Below are positions 34,401 to 39,968 of a DNA stretch of 64,000 bases, piece after piece. How positions within the stretch are numbered: the stretch's first letter is position 1; each line of letters starts with the position of its first letter. The position numbers were made by a program, and so were the translations under genes. Location: the NCBI GenBank assembly GCA_964602415.1, contig CAZRQL010000003.1, positions 62,001 through 126,000 of the forward strand. Reading direction: 5' to 3'. The notes under the pieces were generated by a model. The model did not search any database and was not told where the DNA came from. It was given only the letters and a program-made list of their open reading frames with translations. This stretch comes from CAZRQL01 sp964602415 (lineage in GTDB: Bacteria > Bacteroidota > Bacteroidia > Cytophagales > Flammeovirgaceae).

Positions 34401-35515
34401 TGTCTCAGTTCCCTTGCTCTTTGCTTTAGATTGGGGTTATAGGGTAATTCGAAGTAGTTCTTGCTTGCTCTTTTTACCACCTCTTGCCCCTCCAATAGAG
34501 GGGAATTTACCACCTCTTGCCCCTCCACAGGAGGGGAATTTACCACCCTGGTCTTCGACCACCCCTCCAAAGGAGGGGAATTAAAACCTGCTGCTCTTAC
34601 GGTGCTTTCTACGGCTTTATTTACGGCATAATATTGATGATAGGCGGCGATTTTTTTAGAGACGGAATGCATTCCGTCTCTGCCTGATTTTTCAAAAACA
34701 ATAAAATGTCTGATTAAATCCAACAGCGTGTGCTTATTCAACATTCCTTCAAACAAAACCTGCATTCCTAACTCATTTTGCAAGGCTTCCGTTTTTCCGT
34801 CTTTCGTCTTCCAAGTCATAAACCTGCCGTAATCGCTGGTAATGGTGCCACAACGGGCATCCCAACCATCACTGATAACGAGCAAACTGTTGTAAGTGAA
34901 AAGCGAAGGAATGGCTTGTTTGTAAGTTTGCAGTTGGTTGAATGCCGATTTTATAGTAGCGTTTTCATCAACTGCATTTTTCAATTCTATCACTACCAAA
35001 GGCAAGCCGTTTACAAACAGAATTATATCGGGGCGTTTCCGTTGGGGCATCCCTTGTGGATGCCCATTTTCAATTACTGTAAACTGATTGACGGCTAAAA
35101 ACTCGTTGTTTTCGGGGTTTGCAAAATCAACGATATAAATTTTCTCGCCACGAATACCGCTTTCAGTTCGCATTTCTACCTCCACGCCATCGGTCAGGTA
35201 GCGGTGAAATGTTTCGTTGGTAGAGACGTATTGCAATTCGTCTCTACCAACCCGCAATACTTTTTTCAGGGCATCTTCTTTGGCATCCTGCGAAATGTTG
35301 GGATTGAGTTTGTCTATGGCATCACGCAAACGGGCAATCAAAACCACTTCATTGTAACCACCCCGCCCTTCGGGCACCCCTCCATCGGAGGGGAATTTTT
35401 CGGGGTGCTCGCCATCGGGGGAAATGTCTAATCCATAGAGATAGATGTATCCCATTTGTTGCAGATAATTGATTGCTATCTGCTCTATTTCGTTTTCGGT
35501 GATGCTATTTCTCAT
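31470..35515 (-). CDS. hsdR: Type I restriction enzyme R subunit, interrupted by repeats, a DUF559 insert and an assembly gap
   Basis: ATP-dependent translocase and nuclease of a type I restriction system. N-terminal PD-(D/E)xK nuclease: RPDIILFVNGLPLVVIELKN (~165-185). Helicase: WHTQGSGKSLSM (Walker A), VVIADEAHRSQYD (DEAH), FIGFTGTP and MPWLTGFDAP-like DMWLTGFDAPCLHTL. The C-terminal helical part binds the methylase. Frames differ on either side of the 100-N gap at 33607 only because the gap length is arbitrary. The coding sequence contains in-frame palindromic elements at six places and a whole DUF559 nuclease domain (34050-34583) between nuclease and helicase domains. Apart from the gap the frame is open, so it may be functional. 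Its ATG shares one base with the rhuM stop (TAATG). Confidence 0.88.
33453..33761 (-). repeat. 33-bp in-frame tandem palindromic repeat array inside hsdR
   Basis: Each 33-bp unit contains the perfect palindrome CCCCTCCTGAGGAGGGG followed by AATTT and ACCACCCCTTG. On the coding strand it reads NSPPQEGQGVV. Palindromes begin at 33453, 33486, 33519, 33552, 33585, then after the gap at 33707 and 33740: at least seven copies. The array lies between the TTIQKFMP segment and the DEAH box of HsdR. The unit length is a multiple of three, so copy-number change keeps the frame. Confidence 0.95.
33607..33706. other. Assembly gap (100 N) inside the hsdR repeat array
   Basis: Exactly 100 N inside the 33-bp array. 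The distance between flanking palindromes (122 bp) is not a multiple of 33 or 3, so the gap length is a placeholder and true copy number is unknown. Confidence 0.95.
34050..34125 (-). repeat. Left palindromic flank of the DUF559 insert in hsdR
   Basis: Same family as the 33-bp array: AATTCCCCTCCTTTGGAGGG, then a degenerate second unit with GGCGGGGTG twice. It borders the DUF559 domain on its C-terminal side, coding for GIPPKEGNF and neighbouring residues. Confidence 0.8.
34126..34474 (-). other. DUF559 (Vsr-like) nuclease domain nested in frame inside HsdR
   Basis: About 116 residues with no place in an HsdR: LPYNPNLKQRARELRQAG, LSEVLFWNQVKNKQFKGYDF, DRQKIIGNYIVDFYC, NVVIEIDGSSHDDKQEYD and LGLTVIHIPVVDV. 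These are the ordered motifs of the DUF559 family, a very-short-patch-repair-like PD-(D/E)xK nuclease with the Asp of VDFYC and Glu/Asp of IEIDG. It is bounded on both sides by palindromic repeats, and the whole block keeps the hsdR frame. Normally DUF559 is a free-standing protein. Confidence 0.88.
34475..34582 (-). repeat. Right palindromic flank of the DUF559 insert in hsdR (three units)
   Basis: Three hairpin units (CCCCTCCAATAGAGGGG, CCCCTCCACAGGAGGGG, CCCCTCCAAAGGAGGGG), each followed by GGAATT-type spacers, coding NSPPLEGWSKT, NSPPVEGQEVV and NSPLLEGQEVV. Same family as the 33-bp array, with diverged loops. Confidence 0.9.
34658..34681. repeat. AGAGACG-type palindrome in hsdR
   Basis: A perfect 24-bp palindrome whose left half is AGAGACGGAATG. 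It codes for GRDGMHSV at a position where HsdR proteins normally continue directly into KKIAAYHQY. It shares the AGAGACG...CGTCTCT ends with the element at 35217. Confidence 0.85.
35044..35065. repeat. CACAAGGG-type palindrome in hsdR
   Basis: GGGCATCC-CTTGT-GGATGCCC, the reverse complement of the GGG(N4)CACAAGGG(N4)CCC pattern that also invades the RAYT gene. It codes for GHPQGMPQ inserted before the KRPDIILFVNG nuclease motif. Confidence 0.85.
35217..35250. repeat. AGAGACG-type palindrome in hsdR, second copy
   Basis: A 34-bp palindrome with one mismatched pair; arms TTGGTAGAGACGTATTG and CAATTCGTCTCTACCAA. It codes for VGRDELQYVST before the ETFHRYLTDGVEVE motif. Confidence 0.85.
35358..35399 (-). 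repeat. 42-bp palindromic unit near the hsdR start
   Basis: ACCACCCCGCCCTTCGGGC followed by ACCCCTCCATCGGAGGGG and AATTT, coding KFPSDGGVPEGRGG. Two hairpins in one unit; same family and length as the pair in hsdM at 42025. Confidence 0.9.
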
Positions 35516-36522
35516 TATTTTTTCTTTTTGGGCGGTGTTAGCTTTTTCACTTCCTTGTCAAAATCGCTTTCAAAGTTTTTATCCTGAATTACACGAAATT
35601 TTTCATACTCACCCTCTGCTAATTTTTTAGCGACTTCATGGCTTACTTTTCCGGCATCTTTCAATACTTTGTACTCGTTGAATTGTAAAAACGCATCTAA
35701 TTTTTGCACCCAATCAGCCATTTTCATGGGTATTTGTCTTGCTGCCTGATTTTCGGCATAGTCCAAGTACATACTAACTATTCGCTCTAATTCTTTGATT
35801 TCTTTCTCAATCAGGTAGTTTTTGGCAATGCTCACATCGGATTTCAAAATCTTGCCTTGGGGTGCATTTTTCCAAGTTTGTAAACCCATATTCGGCTCGC
35901 TTGATTTTGCTCTTTCAGCGATGATTTCGGCAGCCGTTTTGCCTGTGATAGCCCAATGCAGTTTGTTCTGTACGGTTTTGAAAAAGGTTTGGGTAATGTC
36001 TGCATCTTTTTGGTAATCGATGCTGCACTGCTCGTAAATATCGGTGATTTTTTGATAGAAACGTCTTTCGCTTGCACGAATCTCGCGGATGCGTTCTAAG
36101 AGTTCATCAAAATAATCTTTGCCGAAGCGTTTGCCTTGTTTGAGGCGTTCGTCGTCCAGCACGAAGCCTTTGATGATAAACTCCCGAAGGGTTTTAGTAG
36201 CCCATATACGGAATTGGGTGGCTTGACGGCTGTTGACCCGGTAGCCTACGGCAATGATGGCATCGAGATTGTAAAAATTGGTTTGATAGGTTTTGCCGTC
36301 TGCGGCAGTATGTGCAAAATTTGCACATACTGAAGCTTCTTCCAATTCTTGGGTAGCGAAGATATTTTGCAAATGCTTGCTAATGACCGACCTATCTACG
36401 TCAAAAAGCTCTGCCATTCGCTTTTGGGTGAGCCAAAAGGTCTCGCCCGCATACATGACTTCTACCCGTATGTTGCCTTCGGGCGTGCTGTAAAAGATGA
36501 TGTCTGAACTATTATCTGCCAT
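35515..36522 (-). CDS. rhuM: RhuM family protein
   Basis: A 335-aa soluble protein of the RhuM (virulence RhuM/Fic-associated) family. Characteristic N-terminus: IIFYSTPEGNIRVEVMYAGE, TFWLTQKRMAELFDVDRSVI (helix-turn-helix-like), NFYNLDAIIAVGYRVNSRQA and TQFRIWATKTLREFI. Basic C-terminal tail ending PPKKKK. Function is not established; genes of this family are often found inside or next to type I restriction loci and defence islands, as here. Its stop shares one base with the hsdR start (TAATG), which argues for co-translation. It contains a 27-bp palindrome near 36306-36332, but the coded residues (SVCANFAHTAADG) look native. Confidence 0.88.
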   Translation of the reverse strand: MADNSSDIIFYSTPEGNIRVEVMYAGETFWLTQKRMAELFDVDRSVISKHLQNIFATQELEEASVCANFAHTAADGKTYQTNFYNLDAIIAVGYRVNSRQATQFRIWATKTLREFIIKGFVLDDERLKQGKRFGKDYFDELLERIREIRASERRFYQKITDIYEQCSIDYQKDADITQTFFKTVQNKLHWAITGKTAAEIIAERAKSSEPNMGLQTWKNAPQGKILKSDVSIAKNYLIEKEIKELERIVSMYLDYAENQAARQIPMKMADWVQKLDAFLQFNEYKVLKDAGKVSHEVAKKLAEGEYEKFRVIQDKNFESDFDKEVKKLTPPKKKK

Positions 36523-36562
36523 TGTCAGTACACGATTACTTGATTATTGGATTGATAGGATT
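36523..36562. repeat. 40-bp direct repeat, copy 1 (3' flank of GxxExxY gene)
   Basis: Begins TGTCAGTACACGATT and is matched at 36976-37015 with two mismatches by hand alignment. It spans the stop region of the GxxExxY gene and codes for its NPINPIIK-type tail. Confidence 0.8.
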
Positions 36563-36970
36563 TTTAATTGGGGTTACTAATTTCTTGTTGTAAACCCTTC
36601 TGAATTCTAAACTGGTACTACCAAAATTGATTAACAAACCATCGGCTATATTATATGCTTCGCAATAATTTATTGCTTGGGCTTTATGCACATCTTCTAA
36701 CTTGATAACGGCTTTCAGTTCAACCATTACTCTATCTTCCACAAAAAAGTCAACCCTACGTGTGCCAATATCAATGCCATCATAAAAAATAGTCATCTCC
36801 ATTTCTCGCTGAAAGCCTAAACCTTGTTTTTGCATTTCAATTGCCAATGCCCTTTGATAAATGACTTCTTGAAAGCCATTGCCAAGCGTGGAATGTACTT
36901 TCATAGCACATCCAATAATTTTTCTTGTAATTTCATTAACATCAATCATCTTGTAATTATTGTTATTCAT
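36536..36970 (-). CDS. GxxExxY family protein
   Basis: A 144-aa protein of the GxxExxY family, with the name-giving motif in LGNGFQEVIYQRAL. Other family signatures: VHSTLGNG, RRVDFFVEDRVMVELKAV (a PD-(D/E)xK-like core with D and ExK) and AQAINYCEAYNIADGLLINFG. Biochemical function is unknown; the core resembles restriction-type nucleases. The start could be the ATG at 36970 or MIDVNEITRK at 36949. Its C-terminal residues NPINPIIK are encoded by a 40-bp sequence repeated upstream of the gene, so the whole gene is bracketed by direct repeats between hsdS and rhuM. Confidence 0.85.
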   Translation of the reverse strand: MNNNNYKMIDVNEITRKIIGCAMKVHSTLGNGFQEVIYQRALAIEMQKQGLGFQREMEMTIFYDGIDIGTRRVDFFVEDRVMVELKAVIKLEDVHKAQAINYCEAYNIADGLLINFGSTSLEFRRVYNKKLVTPIKNPINPIIK

Positions 36971-36975
36971 TTTTT

Positions 36976-37015
36976 TGTCAGTACACGATTATTTGATTAT
37001 TGGATTAATAGGATT
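36976..37015. repeat. 40-bp direct repeat, copy 2 (5' flank of GxxExxY gene)
   Basis: Matches 36523-36562 with two mismatches. It is non-coding here and lies six bases upstream of the GxxExxY start. Confidence 0.8.
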
Positions 37016-37028
37016 TGCCGTATATGTT

Positions 37029-37071
37029 AAAATCTTGTCCATCTTGTAATCTTTTAAATTGTGTTCAGACG
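37029..37071. repeat. 43-bp repeat downstream of hsdS, copy 1
   Basis: Begins AAAATCTTGTCCATCTTGT. It matches 37721-37763 with three mismatches. This copy covers the 3' end of hsdS. Confidence 0.8.
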
Positions 37072-38349
37072 TATTTTCCCGCTCATTAACTTGGGTAATA
37101 GTGTATCGCGGGTTTGGGTAAATAATTGATTATCGAACATATTATTCTCAATCTTTACAAAAAGACTTTCAACAACTGAATGATAGGCTTTAACAACTTC
37201 ATCAGAAGGAATTAAAATCTCTAATTGCTGAATTAATGCTTGACTAATATTTTGTTGAGCCGAGCCACTTGCTCTACCAATAATTCCATTTTTGTTCATT
37301 TTGAAGTATTCAAAAAAGTATGTGAATGGGAAAGCACCATTTTCAATTACTGCACAAATTGCTTGATTACAAGTTGTCTCCTTTGTAGTTATTGCATACT
37401 CACCAACAGTAGCTCCATACATTGCTAATAAAATTGAGTGTCTTGGAATTAATTTGGCTGATGATTTCTTAACGGCATCTTCTGTGATTTTTTCTTCCGT
37501 TTCAAAAATGAAACTTCCATTTAACTCTTTTGACTTTACCCAATTTATTGTTCCATTTTCGTAAAATTCAGGTTTTGTTCTGCTTGGCGTTCCACCTGAT
37601 GTTGTATTGTAAACATCTTTAACTTTCCCCATTCTCCACCCCTTTGGCAGTCCATTGTCTTGAACAGGATTTTTAGGATTGAATTGATTACCAAGATTTT
37701 TTGATTTACTATAATCCTCTAAAATCTTGTCCATCTTGTAATCTTTCAAATCGTGTTCTGACGATGGGAAGTTGAAATTGACAAACCACTCTTTGAAAAT
37801 GGCTTGTGCTATTGCTTCTAAGGTTTGGTTCATTTGCAGGTTGAGTTCTATTTTGTCGTCAAGCGAAGAAAGGATTTGGGCGATTTGGCGTTGGGTGGAG
37901 AGGTCGGGAGCGAGGATTTCAAAGTTACGAAGCATACCAGCATTAAGGTTTTGCTGTGCAGCACCTGTCGCCATATTCAGTATCTCATTAAATTTCGACT
38001 TTAAAAAATAATAAACGAAATTATAATCCGCTTTTTTAGCATCAATTGTAATGTTACAACAAGCCTGATTTGTTGTTAATGGAATTTTATTTATTGCTAT
38101 TCTTCCAGCAGTAGCTCCATACATTGCAACTATAATAGAGTTTACATCAATCATTTTGGCTGATGAGTTTCTAATTGCTTCGTCAGTAATTTTAATTTCA
38201 GTATCATAAATTCTATTGAAATTTATTTCTTGTGTTCTTACCCAAGGAATAGTGCCACCGTAATATTCCGATTTTCTTGTAGAAGGTGTGCCACCAGAGG
38301 TTATTCTTTCCGCAATCTCCCCCAGTTTATAAGTTTTCCATTCGCTCAT
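37054..38349 (-). CDS. hsdS: Type I restriction enzyme specificity subunit
   Basis: A 431-aa DNA-recognition subunit that directs HsdM and HsdR. Two target-recognition domains of similar build: GEIAERITSGGTPSTRKSEY with NIVPWVRT-like GGTIPWVRTQEINF, and VYNTTSGGTPSRTKPEFY with NWVKSKELNG. Each ends in the SAKxI...MYGAT and GAAQQNL / GSAQQNI motifs. Helical conserved regions follow (STQRQIAQILSSLDDKIELN and the C-terminal KAYHSVVESLFVKIENN). Between the halves an extra segment SEHDLKDYKMDKIL is coded by a 43-bp repeat also found downstream. The start MSEWKTYK is preceded by a duplicate of itself at 38465. Confidence 0.92.
   Translation of the reverse strand: MSEWKTYKLGEIAERITSGGTPSTRKSEYYGGTIPWVRTQEINFNRIYDTEIKITDEAIRNSSAKMIDVNSIIVAMYGATAGRIAINKIPLTTNQACCNITIDAKKADYNFVYYFLKSKFNEILNMATGAAQQNLNAGMLRNFEILAPDLSTQRQIAQILSSLDDKIELNLQMNQTLEAIAQAIFKEWFVNFNFPSSEHDLKDYKMDKILEDYSKSKNLGNQFNPKNPVQDNGLPKGWRMGKVKDVYNTTSGGTPSRTKPEFYENGTINWVKSKELNGSFIFETEEKITEDAVKKSSAKLIPRHSILLAMYGATVGEYAITTKETTCNQAICAVIENGAFPFTYFFEYFKMNKNGIIGRASGSAQQNISQALIQQLEILIPSDEVVKAYHSVVESLFVKIENNMFDNQLFTQTRDTLLPKLMSGKIRLNTI
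37721..37763. repeat. 43-bp repeat inside hsdS, copy 2
   Basis: In-frame copy of the repeat at 37029-37071. It codes SEHDLKDYKMDKIL in the linker between the two target-recognition domains, a place where HsdS proteins usually go from NFP directly to GLPKGW. Confidence 0.8.
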
Positions 38350-38465
38350 AGGTCTGTACTTTGATTTTGGTGATTGGTTTGATTGCCTTGATTTTCTGCA
38401 TCCTGTTCATCAGGAAAATCAAAGGAATCAAGGTTCGGACGTTTATATGTTTTCCATTCACTCAT
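38346..38465 (-). pseudogene. Duplicated hsdS start with inserted palindromic element
   Basis: A 39-codon frame that starts with the same MSEWKTYK as hsdS, continues RPNLDSFDFPDEQDAENQGN, and stops in an ATGA overlap with the true hsdS start. Its own ATG overlaps the RAYT stop by four bases. The DNA holds an imperfect inverted repeat (TGATTGCCTTGATTTTC / GAAAATCAAAGGAATCA). I infer that an element inserted at the hsdS start and duplicated ~24 bp of target. Confidence 0.5.
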
Positions 38466-39121
38466 AATTGATGAAATTTATCCTCCTGCCATTTGGCTGG
38501 ATTATTCAAAATGTATTCAGAAATGGTTTCGTATGATTTTTCATTCCGAATGATGTGTTCGTAATAATTACGTTGCCACAATTTCCTATCAAAGGGTTTC
38601 CAACCCAAATTTTTTACGCCCCGAATGTATTCCACCGTTGTAATGGATTTGAATGCATCCATCATATCACCAATGGTTTTGGTGGTAGGGGCAATCCCTT
38701 GTGGTTGCCCTTTTTCTGTATCATCATCATTTTGGGTATCCACAAGGGATACCCTTACAGGGGCGACCGTGTCATTTTGGGCGACCGTGTCATTTTGGGC
38801 GACCACAAGGGTCGCCCCTACGATTTGCAAAATGCCGTGGAAATGATTGGGCATTACCACGTATTCGTGTAATTCGATATTGGGAAAACGGGTTTTCAAA
38901 TTCAACCATTCGTTTTCCACCATTCTACCCGCATCATTCAAAATCATTTCGGGGCAAATATTATTTTGGGTATCCACAAGGGATACCCCTACGCCAATTT
39001 TGCCAAACAAACATTCCCGATTTTGTACACAAATGGTAATGAAATACAATCCCGCCTGCGAATAATCGTATCCTTTCAGGCGTATGGATTTTCGTTTGTG
39101 AATTTTGGGGTTATATTTCAT
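38462..39121 (-). CDS. REP-associated tyrosine transposase (RAYT), invaded by palindromes
   Basis: A 219-aa single-strand DNA transposase of the IS200-like Y1/HUH superfamily, REP-associated branch. N-terminal KSIRLKGYDYSQAGLYFIT and CVQNRECLFGKI are typical. The HUH motif is VVMPNHFHGIL and the tyrosine helix is RNYYEHIIRNEKSYETISEYI, followed by NNPAKW. Relatives mobilise short palindromes (REPs). An extra segment between the HUH and IGDMMDAFKS, plus one near residue 42, is encoded by CACAAGGG-type palindromes and an 18-bp direct duplication. The frame is intact. It lies between an hsdM 3' fragment and hsdS. Confidence 0.88.
   Translation of the reverse strand: MKYNPKIHKRKSIRLKGYDYSQAGLYFITICVQNRECLFGKIGVGVSLVDTQNNICPEMILNDAGRMVENEWLNLKTRFPNIELHEYVVMPNHFHGILQIVGATLVVAQNDTVAQNDTVAPVRVSLVDTQNDDDTEKGQPQGIAPTTKTIGDMMDAFKSITTVEYIRGVKNLGWKPFDRKLWQRNYYEHIIRNEKSYETISEYILNNPAKWQEDKFHQL
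38685..38821. repeat. Cluster of CACAAGGG-type palindromes inside the RAYT gene
   Basis: Three hairpins at 38685-38710, 38734-38758 and 38797-38821, each of the form GGG(N4)CACAAGGG(N4)CCC followed or preceded by GTAGGGG/CTAC ends. Between them is a perfect 18-bp tandem duplication GGGCGACCGTGTCATTTT at 38761-38796. The coded residues include VVAQNDTVAQNDTV and VSLVDTQN. Confidence 0.9.
38968..38992. repeat. CACAAGGG-type palindrome, further copy in the RAYT gene
   Basis: GGGTATCCACAAGGGATACC plus CCTAC, nearly identical to 38734-38758. It codes VGVSLVDTQN in the N-terminal third of the transposase. Confidence 0.9.
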
Positions 39122-39342
39122 ATCCTATTTTCGCAAGGTTTTGTTTGATGGCTTCGTCCAATTCATTCGCTTTCTGCATTTGCTCGCGTAAAGTAGCGGT
39201 GAGTTGTTGCATTTTTTCTTCAAATGCTTGCTCGTCTTCTTTTACTTCCTTGAAATCAATATATCGCCCGGGGGTCAGGATATAATTGTTTTTGCGAATG
39301 TCTTCTATGGTGGCGGATTTGCAGAAGCCGGGAATGTCTTGG
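39111..39342 (-). pseudogene. Duplicated 3' fragment of hsdM
   Basis: The last ~64 codons of a methylase gene without its front part (QDIPGFCKSATIEDIRKNN through LAKIGYEI and stop). 39151-39342 aligns to 40958-41149 in the intact hsdM with eight mismatches in 192 bp by hand. The frame runs on upstream to 39488 through unrelated repeat-derived sequence. I infer that it is the original hsdM 3' end, displaced when the toxin-antitoxin pair entered with its own copy, or the result of a tandem duplication. Confidence 0.85.
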
Positions 39343-39398
39343 AAAGTGGAAAGTTCGTCTGATTTTTCGTTTTTCACTTTCTTTTTTTTCATTTGCAT

Positions 39399-39481
39399 TT
39401 TGCGTGAGGGATAGCAGCGGAAAGCCCGCAGCGCAGCGAGGACTTGCAGCGGATAGCCCGACCCGCAGGGGCACGCCCAAT
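39399..39481. repeat. GC-rich repeat-like element upstream of the hsdM fragment
   Basis: A segment much richer in G+C than its surroundings, with several short inverted repeats (GCGGAAAGCCCGC, AGCGGATAGCCC). Its reverse complement codes GVPLRVGLSAASPRCAAGF. From memory, similar elements are dispersed in Bacteroidota genomes. It is followed upstream by an hsdS-like start (MKEWKIYN) at 39510. Confidence 0.5.
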
Positions 39482-39506
39482 AAATCATTATATATTTTCC
39501 ATTCTT

Positions 39507-39968
39507 TCATATTACTTTCAATACATTTAATAGAGTTCCGTTCAAATGGTCAAAATCCCCATCAAAGGTCATTAAAGGCACATTTAATATGTATGCAGTG
39601 GCAGCTATCCATAAATCATTTTTTGCCATTGGTTTTGCTGAATCTGGAAGTAAGTTTCTCTTATCGTCTGTTCCTTTTCTATTTGAGTAAGCATCAATTT
39701 TGGCATAGGCATTTATTAATTCCATGTCCTGATTGTGAATGTCAACGTAAGTAACATTTTCTAAAAAATTAATCAATGCTTTGCATTTGGGGTCGCCCCA
39801 TTTTTGCTGCACTTTTATGGACTCCAACTCTCCTTTAGTTACTGTAGAAATAATAAAGGAAGGATTGTCACTAAACTGCTCAATTGCCAATATGCATCGC
39901 TTCCCATATTCGTTTTTCCGCAACATATTGAGCACAATGCAGGTATCCAACACTAAAAAATCCATCAT
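39507..39968 (-). CDS. PIN-domain toxin, VapC type
   Basis: A 153-aa PIN-domain ribonuclease, the toxin of a type II pair. Acidic active-site residues are in FLVLDTCIVLNML (Asp), VTKGELESI (Glu), AKNDLWIAATAY (Asp) and TFDGDFDHL (Asp). It would cleave RNA when free of its partner. Its ATG overlaps the stop of the 312-aa gene upstream by four bases (ATGA), the usual arrangement of antitoxin then toxin. A second ATG three bases inside is also possible. Confidence 0.85.
   Translation of the reverse strand: MMDFLVLDTCIVLNMLRKNEYGKRCILAIEQFSDNPSFIISTVTKGELESIKVQQKWGDPKCKALINFLENVTYVDIHNQDMELINAYAKIDAYSNRKGTDDKRNLLPDSAKPMAKNDLWIAATAYILNVPLMTFDGDFDHLNGTLLNVLKVI

Noticed and set aside
36306..36332. 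27-bp perfect palindrome (CAGTATGTGCAAA and its complement) inside rhuM as another inserted element
   Set aside because: The coded residues SVCANFAHTAADG fit the normal RhuM sequence at that point, so there is no sign of an insertion.
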